Shown: positions 42,812 through 51,387, numbered from the stretch's first letter. The stretch is 64,000 nt of DNA from Achromobacter xylosoxidans A8 (GCF_000165835.1 NC_014640.1:3162001-3226000), one strand, 5' to 3'. Notes: generated from the sequence alone by a model not told the origin. Numbers and translations are program-made.

Positions 42812-43693
42812 ATGCAACTGAGGCAATTGCGCTATTTTCAGGCCGTGGCGGAAGAAGGCAGCTTCACGCGCGCGGCCGCCCGGCTGCACATGGCCCAGCC
42901 GCCGCTCAGCCGTCAAATACGCCTGTTCGAGGAAGAACTGGGCGTGCAGCTGTTCGAACGCACCACGCGGGCGCTGCGGCTGACGGAAGCGGGCCGCTTC
43001 CTGCTGGAACAATCGCGTCTGTTGACCGCGCGCCTGGAAGAGGTGCTGGAGGGCACGCGCCGGCTGGGACAGACGCAGCGGCGCTGGTTCGGCATAGGCT
43101 TCGTGCCGTCCACGCTCTATGGCTTCGTGCCGGAGCTGATCCGGCAACTGCGCAACGCCGATCCGCAGGTCGAGGTCGGCCTCACGGAAATGACTACCTT
43201 GCCGCAGCTCGAGGCGCTGAAGGCCGGACGCATCGATCTGGGCATAGGCCGTATCCTGTTCGACGACCCCGCCATCGAACGGCGCGTGCTGATGACCGAA
43301 GCGCTGATGGCGGCGGTGCCGCTGGGCCATCCGATCGCGCGGCTGCGCCGGGTATCTGTCGAGCGTCTGGCGCGCGAGCCCTTCGTGTTGTATCCGGCGC
43401 GCCCGCGCCCGAACTTCTCCGACCATGTGCTGGGGCTGTTCCGCGCGGCGGGACATGCGCCGCAGGTGGTACAGGAAGCCAACGAGTTGCAGACCGCCAT
43501 CGGCCTGGTCGCGGCCGGGCTGGGCGTGACGGTGGTGCCGGCCTCGGTGCAGCGCTTGCAGCGCCAGGATGTGGCGCATGTGGCGATCGACGCCGACACT
43601 TTCGTGTCGCCGGTGATCGTCAGTTATCGCAAGGACGATGCGTCGGCGTTTCTGGCGCGGGCGTTGGAGCTGGCGCAAGCGCTGGCGGCTTAG
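42812..43693 (+). CDS. LysR family transcriptional regulator (CatR/BenM-like)
   Basis: Protein of 293 residues beginning MQLRQLRYFQAVAEEGSFT, with the helix-turn-helix in AAARLHMAQPPLSRQIRLFEEELG, then an effector-binding domain. This N-terminus is typical of the CatR/BenM/CbnR group. GAGG lies about 8 bases before the ATG. It probably controls the divergent Bug gene through the LysR box at 42782-42796. It is followed after 12 bp by a second, unrelated LysR gene. Confidence 0.92.
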   Translation: MQLRQLRYFQAVAEEGSFTRAAARLHMAQPPLSRQIRLFEEELGVQLFERTTRALRLTEAGRFLLEQSRLLTARLEEVLEGTRRLGQTQRRWFGIGFVPSTLYGFVPELIRQLRNADPQVEVGLTEMTTLPQLEALKAGRIDLGIGRILFDDPAIERRVLMTEALMAAVPLGHPIARLRRVSVERLAREPFVLYPARPRPNFSDHVLGLFRAAGHAPQVVQEANELQTAIGLVAAGLGVTVVPASVQRLQRQDVAHVAIDADTFVSPVIVSYRKDDASAFLARALELAQALAA

Positions 43694-43705
43694 CACCAAG
43701 GAAAC

Positions 43706-44623
43706 ATGGCCATGCCGGATCAGGCAGCAAAATCCCTCTCCCTCAGACAGCTGGAACTGTTGTTGGCGCTGGCTTCGGCCGACAGTATTGCGGGCGCCGG
43801 CGCGCGGCTGGGCATGACGCCCTCGGCCACCAGCCATGCCCTGCGCACGCTGGAGGCCACGCTGGGGGCGCCCTTGCTCGACCGCAATGCGCCGGGCGTG
43901 CATCTCACCTATGCCGGCCAGCAAATCCTGCCGCACGTCAGGGACGTGTTCGCCTCCCTGCAGATCGTACGGGCGACGGCGAACGCCAGCGCGGGCCTGC
44001 GCTCGGGGCTGCTGAATCTCGGCTCCCTGGGCGCGAGTTCCTCCTTGAACATCCTGCCGCAGCTGCTGGAGATGTTCAAAGCGCGCTATCCGGGCGTAGA
44101 CGTGTTCGTGACCGAGAAGCCGGACCCGGAACTGGAGCGCGCGCTGGTCGAGCGCCGCATCGAGATCGGGGTGGTGGCCTTGCCCAAGCCTGATTTCGAT
44201 ACGTTGGCGCTGGTCACCGACGAACTGATGGTGGTGCTGCCCGCCGGTCATCCGCTGGCCGAGCGCAAGTCGATCGCGGTGAAGGACCTGATCGACTATC
44301 CCCTGATCATGACGCGGGCGGGCTCGCAACCGGTCATTACGCGCATGTTCGAGCGCGCCGGCGCCAAGCCGCATATCGCGCACGACCTCTCGCAGATCAT
44401 GTCCATCCTGGAATTCGTCAGGCGCGGGCAGGGCATCTCGGTGCTTGCGTCGCTGGTGCTGCCGCAGGCCTACGACGGGCTGGTTTACAGGAAGATCAGC
44501 CCCGCCTCCAAGCGCAGGATGGGCCTGGCATGCCTGAACGAACGCAGGCTGTCGCCCGCCGCGCATGCTTTCTGGACCATGGTCAGGGAGGCCGCGCCCA
44601 AGCTGAAGTTCCCGGTCAAGTAG
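43706..44623 (+). CDS. LysR family transcriptional regulator
   Basis: Protein of 305 residues. The helix-turn-helix region reads SLRQLELLLALASADSIAGA followed by RLGMTPSATSHALRTLEATLG, and the ligand domain starts near residue 95. AAGGAA precedes the ATG. It lies directly upstream of the CoA-transferase/Bug/desulfinase-like operon on the same strand and is its likely regulator; an inverted repeat overlapping that operon's promoter (44661-44691) is a candidate target. Confidence 0.91.
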   Translation: MAMPDQAAKSLSLRQLELLLALASADSIAGAGARLGMTPSATSHALRTLEATLGAPLLDRNAPGVHLTYAGQQILPHVRDVFASLQIVRATANASAGLRSGLLNLGSLGASSSLNILPQLLEMFKARYPGVDVFVTEKPDPELERALVERRIEIGVVALPKPDFDTLALVTDELMVVLPAGHPLAERKSIAVKDLIDYPLIMTRAGSQPVITRMFERAGAKPHIAHDLSQIMSILEFVRRGQGISVLASLVLPQAYDGLVYRKISPASKRRMGLACLNERRLSPAAHAFWTMVREAAPKLKFPVK

Positions 44624-44660
44624 AGCGCGCGGCCACGATCTGGCCCGTGCGTCATGTTCC

Positions 44661-44713
44661 CCTTCATATTGAAAAAAAACTCAATTGAAGGTGAGGATTG
44701 GGAATTCTAGACT
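44661..44713 (+). promoter_or_regulatory. Promoter and operator of the CoA-transferase operon
   Basis: -35 TTGAAG (44685-44690), 17-bp spacer, -10 TAGACT (44708-44713), start expected near 44720, ATG at 44743. An inverted repeat, CCTTCATATTGA (44661-44672) with TCAATTGAAGG (44681-44691), 11 paired bases with one bulge and an A-rich loop, covers the -35. This arrangement suits control by the LysR protein encoded just upstream. Confidence 0.5.
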
Positions 44714-44742
44714 GCATCGATCGACTCTGATGGAGAAGGCGT

Positions 44743-45948
44743 ATGCAGTCAGTGGAAGCTTCCGCGCTCAGTGGCGTGCGTGTCCTGGACCTCTCGCGCA
44801 TTCTGGCGGGCCCGAGCGCGACGCAGCTGTTGGGCGACCTGGGCGCGGACGTGGTCAAGGTGGAAAAGCCGGACGAGGGCGATGACACCCGGAAATGGGG
44901 GCCGCCGTACATCAACGGCCAGGACGGGCGCGCGACCGCGGAAAGTGCCTACTACCTGAGCGCTAACCGCAACAAGCGGTCCATCGCGCTCGACATCGCC
45001 ACTGAAGCGGGCCGCGACACGCTGCACCAACTGCTGGGAAATGCCGATGTGCTGGTCGAAAACTACAAGGTTGGCGGCCTGGCCAGGTATGGCCTGGACT
45101 ATGCGCAGCTCAAGAATCGATACCCGCGCCTGGTCTATTGCTCCATCACCGGATTCGGCCAGACGGGTCCCTACGCGAAGCGCGCCGGCTACGACTTCCT
45201 GATCCAGGGCATGGGCGGGATCATGAGCCTTACCGGCGAGCCCCAGGGCGCGCCGATGAAGGTGGGCGTGGGCATCGCGGATGTCATGACCGGCATGTAT
45301 GCCGCCGTCGGCATCCTGGCGGCGTTGCGCCATCGGGATTTGACCGGCTTGGGGCAGCACATCGACATCTCGTTGCTGGACAGCCAGATTGCCTGGCTGG
45401 TGAACGCGGGGACGAACTATCTTGCCGCGCAGGAGCTGCCGACGCGCCTGGGCAACGGCCATCCGAACATCGTGCCTTACCAGGTATTCGACGCCGCGGA
45501 CGGTCCCATGATTCTTGCCGTGGGCAACGATGCGCAGTTCCGGCGCTTTTGCGAAGTGGCCGGCGTGGCCGGTCTGGCTGACGACGCGCGCTACGCGTCC
45601 AATGCCGCCCGCGTTGCCCATCGCGCGGAACTATGCGAGCGGGTACAGGATGCGCTGGCCCTGCGCCCAAGAAAGACCTGGCTGGAACAGCTGGAAGCCG
45701 TGGGCGTGCCTTGCGGCCCGGTCAACGATTTGCGCGATGTGTTCAATGATCCGCACGTTCAGGCCCGCGGCGCGCATTTGCGCATGCCTTGCGCATGGGC
45801 GCAAGGCGGCGAGCTGAACCTGTTGGCGAACCCCTTGAAGCTGTCCGCCACGCCGGTCTCCTACCGCAGGCCGCCGCCCCGCCTGGACGAGCACGCGCAG
45901 CAGATCCTGGCCGATTGGACGACAGCGGGAGGCGGCCGCCAGGAGTAG
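44743..45948 (+). CDS. Class III (CaiB/BaiF) CoA-transferase, probable 3-sulfinopropionate activation
   Basis: Protein of 401 residues of the family III CoA-transferases. LSGVRVLDLSRILAGPSATQ is at the N-terminus, and GADVVKVEKPDEGDDTRKWG and YYLSANRNKRSIALDI follow. The catalytic aspartate lies in the GIADVMTGMYAAVGILAAL region near residue 175. It transfers CoA from a donor, commonly succinyl-CoA, to an organic acid. Encoded with a Bug receptor and a desulfinase-like protein, it matches the known act-bug-acd arrangement of 3-sulfinopropionate degraders. The substrate is inferred from that context. Confidence 0.88.
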   Translation: MQSVEASALSGVRVLDLSRILAGPSATQLLGDLGADVVKVEKPDEGDDTRKWGPPYINGQDGRATAESAYYLSANRNKRSIALDIATEAGRDTLHQLLGNADVLVENYKVGGLARYGLDYAQLKNRYPRLVYCSITGFGQTGPYAKRAGYDFLIQGMGGIMSLTGEPQGAPMKVGVGIADVMTGMYAAVGILAALRHRDLTGLGQHIDISLLDSQIAWLVNAGTNYLAAQELPTRLGNGHPNIVPYQVFDAADGPMILAVGNDAQFRRFCEVAGVAGLADDARYASNAARVAHRAELCERVQDALALRPRKTWLEQLEAVGVPCGPVNDLRDVFNDPHVQARGAHLRMPCAWAQGGELNLLANPLKLSATPVSYRRPPPRLDEHAQQILADWTTAGGGRQE

Positions 45949-46038
45949 GGCGTTCCCGGGGCATGGGCGCAGGACGCTGACGGTACACACCTTAGACAAC
46001 ACCGCCCCGGACGAGGGCGGACACACGAGGAGAGAGAC

Positions 46039-46998
46039 ATGGATAGGAGACAGTTGTTGGCGCTTGCTGCATTGACGCCATTGAGCCGGGCATTTGCGCA
46101 AGGCAAGTACCCCTCGCAGAGCATCAGGTTGATTGCGCCCTACGCGCCGGGCGGCACCGTGGACATCCTGTCGCGGCAGTTGGCCGAGCCGATGCGCGCC
46201 AGCCTGGCCCAGTCGGTCATCGTGGAGAACCGTGGCGGCGCCGGCGGCACGCTGGGGGCGGACGCCGTGGCCAAGGCCCGTCCCGATGGCTACGCCATCC
46301 TGTTCGGCGCGGTGCATCATGCGATCGCCCAATCCGTATATCCGAAGCTGGGATACGACATCCGCGACATGACTGCCGTGGGCTTTCTGGGACGCGTCAA
46401 CCATGCGCTGATCGTCAACAAGGATCTGCCCGCGCAGAACGTGCAGGAGCTGGTGGCGCTGCTGAAGGCCAATCCGGACAAGTACAGCTATGCCACGCCG
46501 GGTGCGGGCACCATGCAGCACCTGATGGCCGAGTACTTCAAGAACGTCACCGGCACCCAGATGATGCATGTGCCTTACCGCGGTTCAGCGCCGGCGATCG
46601 TCGACATCATTGCGGGGAACGTGCACATGATGTTCGAAACCATGCCGTCGGCCATCCAGCACATCCGGGCCGGCAGCGTGCGCGCGATCGCGGTGACTTC
46701 CAAGGTGCGCTCGCCCAGCCTGCCCGATGTGCCCACGGCGGCGGAAAGCGGCGCGGCCAATTACGACGCGACCAGCTGGTACGGCATCTATGCGCCGCCG
46801 TCCACCTCCGCGGACGTGGTGCGCGTGCTCAACGCGGCAGTCAACGACGCGTTCGCCGACCCGGCGTTCGTGCAGCGCTGGATCGCGCTGGGCGCCGATG
46901 CGGGCGGAGGCACGCCGCAGGAATTGGCGGCGCTGACGCGCAGCGAGGTCGAGCGCTGGGCCGAGGTGGCGCGGCGCGCGGATATCAAGGTGGGTTGA
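46039..46998 (+). CDS. Bug-type (TTT family) periplasmic solute receptor
   Basis: Protein of 319 residues. The signal peptide begins MDRRQLLALAALTPLS and ends near AFAQ/GKYP. Motifs are YPSQSIRLIAPYAPGGTVD, VIVENRGGAGGTLGADAVA, RPDGYAIL and MHVPYRGSAPAI. GAGGAGAG precedes the ATG. It sits between the CoA-transferase and the desulfinase-like gene, so it probably binds their substrate, possibly 3-sulfinopropionate or a precursor thio-acid. No TctAB genes nearby. Confidence 0.93.
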   Translation: MDRRQLLALAALTPLSRAFAQGKYPSQSIRLIAPYAPGGTVDILSRQLAEPMRASLAQSVIVENRGGAGGTLGADAVAKARPDGYAILFGAVHHAIAQSVYPKLGYDIRDMTAVGFLGRVNHALIVNKDLPAQNVQELVALLKANPDKYSYATPGAGTMQHLMAEYFKNVTGTQMMHVPYRGSAPAIVDIIAGNVHMMFETMPSAIQHIRAGSVRAIAVTSKVRSPSLPDVPTAAESGAANYDATSWYGIYAPPSTSADVVRVLNAAVNDAFADPAFVQRWIALGADAGGGTPQELAALTRSEVERWAEVARRADIKVG

Positions 46999-47051
46999 TG
47001 CCGGCGGGCCTTGTGGCCTGGCCGGAGTTTTGCACGTAGCAAGGATGAACC

Positions 47052-48257
47052 ATGACTGAACTTTCCCAAGACCAATTGGCGCTGCAACAGCGCGCGCGCG
47101 AACTGGCGCAGACCGTATTCAAGCCGGCGGCCGCGGCCACCGACCAATCCGAACAGTATCCCTGGGACCATGTCCGGCTGCTGCGCGAAAGCGGCTTCAT
47201 GGGCATGACGATTCCACGGGAGTACGGCGGACAGGGGCTGAGCTATCTCGATACCGTCCTGGTCGTGGAAGAAATGGCCCGCGCCTGCGCCACCATGGGA
47301 CGCATCACGGTGGAAGCCAATATGGGCGCAATCGGCGCCATCATGCAGTACGGCAGCCATGAGCAGAAGACACTGGCCGCCGGCTGCGTGCTGGCGGGCG
47401 ACAAGCCCGCCATCTGCATATCGGAGCCCCAGGCCGGCAGCGCAGCCAGTGAAATGGGCACCAGGGCCGTCCGCAAGGGCGACGACTACCTCATCAATGG
47501 CGAGAAGTACTGGATCACTGGAGGCGGGGTGTCGCGCCTGCATTTGATCTTTGCGCGGGTCATCGACGATGGCGAGGATCTGGGCATAGGCGCGTTCATC
47601 CACGTGCGCGAACCGGACGGCGCGGATGATGGGCTGGAGATCGCCAAGCGCTCCTACGCCATGGGCGTGCGGGGCATACCCGAGACCTACATCAAGTTCC
47701 ATGACCTCAAGGTGCACAAGTCCATGCTGGTAGTCCCGCCGGAGGGGCTCAAGCGCGGCTTCGCCGGCCTGATGCAGGCCTACAACGCCCAGCGCGTGGG
47801 CGCGGGCACGGTGGCGCTGGGCATCGCGCAGGGCGCCTTCGAGGAGGCCGTGGACTACGTCAAGCAACGCCAGCAGTTCGGCCGGCCGATAGCGGAGTTC
47901 CAGGGCCTGCAGTGGATGGTTGCCGACATGGCCATCCAGCTGAATGCCGCGCGGCACATGCTGCACGCGGCCGCGCGCAGCGGCACCCCGCGGACCTTCG
48001 GCTTTCCAGACCTGTCGTTGGCCGCGCAGGCCAAGATCTTTGCCGCCGAAACGGCGCAACGCGTGACCAACGACGCCTTGCAGCTGCATGGCTCGTCCGG
48101 CTATGGGCGCGACATGCCGATGGAGCGCCACGTGCGCGATGCGCGCATGTTCACGATCGCGGGCGGCACGGCGCAGATCCTGCGCACCCAGGTCGCTTCC
48201 GCGGTGCTTGGGATGAAGCTGCCGCAAACGCGGGACGGGTATCTGCGCGGGCGGTGA
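47052..48257 (+). CDS. acd: Acyl-CoA dehydrogenase superfamily; probable 3-sulfinopropionyl-CoA desulfinase
   Basis: Protein of 401 residues with the full acyl-CoA dehydrogenase fold (FAD-binding ICISEPQAGSAASEMG and KYWITGG). Both usual positions of the catalytic glutamate are changed: the C-terminal YEGT-type site reads IAGGTAQIL, and the helix-G site carries Gln247 in AYNAQRVGAG instead of Glu. Arg84 is present (TMGRITVEAN). As I recall, Arg84 and a Gln at 246 characterise the Advenella 3-sulfinopropionyl-CoA desulfinase, which releases sulfite and yields propionyl-CoA without dehydrogenation. Linkage to a class III CoA-transferase and a Bug receptor supports this. Confidence 0.82.
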   Translation: MTELSQDQLALQQRARELAQTVFKPAAAATDQSEQYPWDHVRLLRESGFMGMTIPREYGGQGLSYLDTVLVVEEMARACATMGRITVEANMGAIGAIMQYGSHEQKTLAAGCVLAGDKPAICISEPQAGSAASEMGTRAVRKGDDYLINGEKYWITGGGVSRLHLIFARVIDDGEDLGIGAFIHVREPDGADDGLEIAKRSYAMGVRGIPETYIKFHDLKVHKSMLVVPPEGLKRGFAGLMQAYNAQRVGAGTVALGIAQGAFEEAVDYVKQRQQFGRPIAEFQGLQWMVADMAIQLNAARHMLHAAARSGTPRTFGFPDLSLAAQAKIFAAETAQRVTNDALQLHGSSGYGRDMPMERHVRDARMFTIAGGTAQILRTQVASAVLGMKLPQTRDGYLRGR

Positions 48258-48260
48258 TGC

Positions 48261-48306
48261 TTGACGATGAATTCCGCCTCGCGTAGTATCTTTTTAACCG
48301 ATCGGT
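48261..48306 (+). promoter_or_regulatory. Sigma-70 promoter with TetR-type operator
   Basis: -35 TTGACG (48261-48266), 17-bp spacer, -10 TAGTAT (48284-48289), predicted start near 48296, immediately followed by the perfect palindrome ACCGATCGGT (48297-48306). The palindrome covers the transcription start, so a bound repressor would block initiation. The TetR protein encoded as third gene of this operon is the natural candidate. Confidence 0.65.
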
Positions 48307-48324
48307 ATAAAAGGAGCTTTCGCA

Positions 48325-49062
48325 ATGGAATTCCAAGGCAAGGTCGCGCTGGTCACTGGAGGAACGCGGGGCATCGGCGCCGCCATCGTTCGTAGGTTTG
48401 CAGAACGGGGCGCCGATGTCGCCTTCACTTATGCCAGATCGGATCAGACGGCCAGAGACTACGCCCATGAACTCGGCAAAAGCGGCGCCAAGGTCCTGGC
48501 CATCAAGGCGGACAGCCGCGATCCGGCCGCCGTCCGGGCGGCGGTAGAGCAGACTGCCGGCGAATTGGGCAGGCTGGACATACTGGTCAATAGCGCCGGC
48601 GTGTTCCCTTACGGGCCGGTCGAGGACGCCACGCTCGAAGAAATCGACGACACCCTGGCGATCCACGTCAAGGCGGTGTTCGTGGCCTCGCAAGCCGCGC
48701 TGGCTTACATGGGGGCTGGCGGCCGCATCATTTCCATCGGCTCCTGCTTCGCCCAACGCGTGCCGTATGGAGGCGTGACGCTCTATGCGATGAGCAAGTC
48801 CGCGCTCATCGGATTCACCAAGGGCCTCGCGCGCGAGGTCGGCGGCCGGGGCATTACGGTCAACATTGTCGATCCCGGGTCGACCGACACGGATATGAAT
48901 CCCGCCGATGGCCCGACGGTGGCCGCCGAGCTGGAGCTCATGGCGGTCAAGCGCTATGCCGAACCCGGGGAGATTGCGGCTGCTGTGGCCTATCTCGCAG
49001 GGGCCGAGAGCCAATTCATTACCGGCGCATCGCTCGCGATCGATGGCGGCTTCACCGCCTAG
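48325..49062 (+). CDS. SDR family oxidoreductase (FabG-like)
   Basis: Classical short-chain dehydrogenase of 245 residues. The cofactor motif is TGGTRGIG, the structural motif NSAG, the catalytic Ser lies in SIGSCFA and the YxxxK motif reads YAMSK; the C-terminal IDGGF is typical. AAAGGAG lies upstream of the ATG. It is transcribed from the promoter at 48261-48306 with sugE and tetR downstream. SDR genes under an adjacent TetR repressor commonly respond to toxic or xenobiotic compounds; the substrate is unknown. Confidence 0.92.
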   Translation: MEFQGKVALVTGGTRGIGAAIVRRFAERGADVAFTYARSDQTARDYAHELGKSGAKVLAIKADSRDPAAVRAAVEQTAGELGRLDILVNSAGVFPYGPVEDATLEEIDDTLAIHVKAVFVASQAALAYMGAGGRIISIGSCFAQRVPYGGVTLYAMSKSALIGFTKGLAREVGGRGITVNIVDPGSTDTDMNPADGPTVAAELELMAVKRYAEPGEIAAAVAYLAGAESQFITGASLAIDGGFTA

Positions 49063-49129
49063 GATTTCCGCATGGGCGGAGCCGTCGGTGGCATGATCCA
49101 ATCACTGTCAAACAGGAATGGAGATTCAA

Positions 49130-49447
49130 ATGGCCTGGGGACTCCTGGTTCTGGCCGGCATGCTTGAAATCGTCTGGGCCTTGGCGCTGAAGCAGGCAGA
49201 CGGCTTGACGAGATTCTGGCCGAGTCTGATCGGCATCAGCGTCGCCATGCTGAGCCTGTTGCTGCTCGCCTTGGCCCTGAAGCATCTGCCTGTGGGCACT
49301 GCTTACGCAATCTGGGTGGGTATCGGCGCTTTCGGCGTGGCGGTTTTCGGAACATTGGTGCTCGGCGAGCAGATGTCATCGGCCAAACTGTTGTTTCTGG
49401 GGCTGATCGGCGTTGGTGTGGCGGGTCTGCGGATAATCGAATCGTGA
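49130..49447 (+). CDS. sugE: Small multidrug resistance protein, SugE/Gdx type
   Basis: SMR transporter of 105 residues with four membrane helices. The proton/substrate residue Glu13 lies in LAGMLEIVWALALK, and LPVGTAYAIWVGIGAFG is the SugE/Gdx-type third-helix segment. Gdx proteins export guanidinium; other SugE members export quaternary ammonium compounds. The ATG at 49130 has GGAG 6 bases upstream; the ATG at 49118 would add four residues and is less likely. No guanidine riboswitch fits in the 67-bp gap before it. Its stop overlaps the TetR start. Confidence 0.88.
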   Translation: MAWGLLVLAGMLEIVWALALKQADGLTRFWPSLIGISVAMLSLLLLALALKHLPVGTAYAIWVGIGAFGVAVFGTLVLGEQMSSAKLLFLGLIGVGVAGLRIIES

Positions 49448-50073
49448 ATTCTGACAAGCAAGCGAAATCGGCCCCCGCGCCGAAAATCGGGCGTCCCAAG
49501 GAGTTCGACAAGGACCAGGCCTTGCTGGCGGCCATGCGAACCTTCTGGACGCAAGGCTATGAAGGCACCTCGATCCAGGATCTCGTCAGCGCCACCGGCG
49601 TCAACAAGCCCAGCCTCTATGCGACCTTCGGTTGCAAGGAAGAGATCTTCCGCCAAGCGGTCGAACTCTACGACCGCGTCGAGGGGCGGGCGACGTCGCA
49701 GAGCCTCAGCGTGGCCCGCACGGCGCGCGAGGCCGTCGAAACCATGCTGCGATCGAACGCGCGCGCCTATGCCGTGGCCGAGGGGCCGCGGGGTTGCATG
49801 GTCGTGTTGTCATCGTTGCTGGGCGCGCCCGAAAACGAAAGCGTGCGCGCGTTTCTTGCCGCAAACCGGAAGGATGGCGAATCGATGCTGAGGGACCGTC
49901 TGGCCCGAGGCATTGCCGAGGGCGACCTTGCGCCGTCCGCCGATGTCCGTCAGCTTGCCGCGTTCTACACGACCGTGCTGGAAGGCCTGTCGATCCAGGC
50001 CCGCGACGGCGCCGGCGTGAAGAAGCTCAACATGATCATCGATGCCGCGATGCTTGCGTGGCCGGCCGGTTGA
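49444..50073 (+). CDS. TetR family transcriptional regulator
   Basis: Protein of 209 residues starting at a GTG that overlaps the sugE stop (GTGA). The N-terminal helix-turn-helix (about 20-65) has FDKDQALLAAMRTFWTQGYE and TGVNKPSLYATFGCKEEIF, and the C-terminal domain is of the TetR_C type. Third gene of the SDR-sugE operon and probably the repressor of the palindrome at 48297-48306, which would give autoregulation. Confidence 0.92.
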   Translation: MNSDKQAKSAPAPKIGRPKEFDKDQALLAAMRTFWTQGYEGTSIQDLVSATGVNKPSLYATFGCKEEIFRQAVELYDRVEGRATSQSLSVARTAREAVETMLRSNARAYAVAEGPRGCMVVLSSLLGAPENESVRAFLAANRKDGESMLRDRLARGIAEGDLAPSADVRQLAAFYTTVLEGLSIQARDGAGVKKLNMIIDAAMLAWPAG

Positions 50074-50119
50074 CGCACGCCGGCGCAGCCACGCGGGATT
50101 GATGCCGGCGCTGCCCAGC

Positions 50120-50380
50120 CTAGGGCTGGACCACCATCCAGGCGACTATCCGGCGCACGACCGGCAGCAGCAGCAAGAGGCTGGGAAAAGCCACGATCCA
50201 CGAGGCGCCCCAGGCGCTGGGCCAGCTGATGACAAAGTCGGAGCCCAGGCCCACGCTCGTGGCAGTCGCCACCGCGGAAACGATGGCCGACATGAAAACC
50301 GAAAGAACCAGCGGCATCAGGAAGGGGGCATAGCGCTGTGGGAGTTTCTTCAGGGTGGATCTAGTCGGGTTCTTGGGCAT
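50120..50380 (-). CDS. DUF2798 family small membrane protein
   Basis: Protein of 86 residues with a basic N-terminus (MPKNPTRSTLKKLPQRYAPF) and two hydrophobic helices (about 24-48 and 55-82), matching DUF2798 in size and layout. Function unknown. The ATG is 1 bp after the stop of the NmrA-like gene, so the two are co-transcribed. Its stop overlaps a small stem (CCAGCC/GGCTGG) that may end transcription. Confidence 0.72.
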   Translation of the reverse strand: MPKNPTRSTLKKLPQRYAPFLMPLVLSVFMSAIVSAVATATSVGLGSDFVISWPSAWGASWIVAFPSLLLLLPVVRRIVAWMVVQP

Positions 50381-50381
50381 T

Positions 50382-51278
50382 TCAATACTCCCCGCCATTC
50401 CGAGCTGAGTTTTTCTCGGCGATCAGGTCTTTGATGTATGTGCGTAGCGAGCGCGGCTCGCGTTCGAGCGCAGCCCTTAGCGCCAGACTATTTCCTCCAA
50501 GCCCATAGGCGCGATAGTGATCGAAAACCTTCGACAGCAAAGGCAACTGCTGGTCGCCATAAGGCAGGCGGGCGTTTTCCGCCCATGCGCTGAAACCGGG
50601 CTCGAGCGCTGCGACCGGAGATCCCAGTTCCTCGGTCAAGGCCGCGACAATGTCCGTGCGGCTGTACATGCCGGCGCAGAGCTCCAAGGTCGCGTAGGCC
50701 AGCCTGTCCCCGGTCAGGGCGATTGCGGCAGTCTCGGCCACATCGCGATAGTCCACGCGAGCGATTCTTGTGTCCCGGGGAAAGGGCTCGGCGTAGCTGG
50801 AATGGTCGCGGATCGATGGCCAGGCCAAACCGATGTTCTGCATGAAGTTGGCGGGATGCAGGATCGTATATTCCAGCCGTGAGGAATAGAGGGCATCCTC
50901 CACCGGAATCTTGCTGGCGTGATTGGCCAAGCGCATGTTCGTCGGCTGGATGACCGATGAAAAGACGAACTTCCTCACGCCGCTGCGCTCGGCCGCCTGG
51001 ACCAAGGCGACCCCCATCGGCGCTTCGTCCGCGGTGAACGCCGGGCCGATATGAAACACGCCGTCCACGCCTTGCGTGGCGGCCGCGAGACTGTCGGCAT
51101 CGCGGAGGTCGCCGATGGCGGTCTCTGTCGCGCCCAGCGAGCGGGCCCTCGCGGCGCGTGCCTCGTCGCGCACGAGCGCCCGTACCGTGACCTTGCGCCG
51201 CTGCAATTCAGGAACCACCAGGCTTGCGAATTTGCCGGTGGCCCCGACGACCAAAACGATAGGTTGAGTGCCGTTCAC
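50382..51278 (-). CDS. NmrA-like NAD(P)-binding protein
   Basis: Protein of 298 residues of the atypical SDR / NmrA-like family. The cofactor motif is VVGATGKFASLVVPELQ, followed by VRALVRDEARAARARSLGA and GVDGVFHIGPAFTAD. The classical YxxxK pair is not obvious, as in many NmrA-type sensors or quinone-oxidoreductase-like members. The GTG start at 51278 has AAGGAG upstream; the longer frame to 51449 would cross the divergent LysR promoter. Paired with DUF2798 and divergent from LysR. Confidence 0.86.
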   Translation of the reverse strand: MNGTQPIVLVVGATGKFASLVVPELQRRKVTVRALVRDEARAARARSLGATETAIGDLRDADSLAAATQGVDGVFHIGPAFTADEAPMGVALVQAAERSGVRKFVFSSVIQPTNMRLANHASKIPVEDALYSSRLEYTILHPANFMQNIGLAWPSIRDHSSYAEPFPRDTRIARVDYRDVAETAAIALTGDRLAYATLELCAGMYSRTDIVAALTEELGSPVAALEPGFSAWAENARLPYGDQQLPLLSKVFDHYRAYGLGGNSLALRAALEREPRSLRTYIKDLIAEKNSARNGGEY

Positions 51279-51321
51279 AGGGTTTCTCCTTCGTATGCGT
51301 GTGAGTACGAAGGCAGTGTAT

Positions 51322-51355
51322 TTTCTACCGATTAGTGGAACAATGCTTGTAGAAA
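51322..51355. promoter_or_regulatory. Inverted repeat between NmrA-like and LysR genes
   Basis: TTTCTAC (51322-51328) and GTAGAAA (51349-51355), perfect 7-base arms 20 bases apart, in the 109-bp divergent region. Candidate operator of the LysR protein encoded at 51388. Confidence 0.4.
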
Positions 51356-51387
51356 TTGAATGTGAATAACGATAATCGAGATAAATA

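Noticed and set aside
49063..49129. Guanidine riboswitch upstream of sugE
   Set aside because: The 67-bp gap is too short and no ykkC-type pairing was seen.
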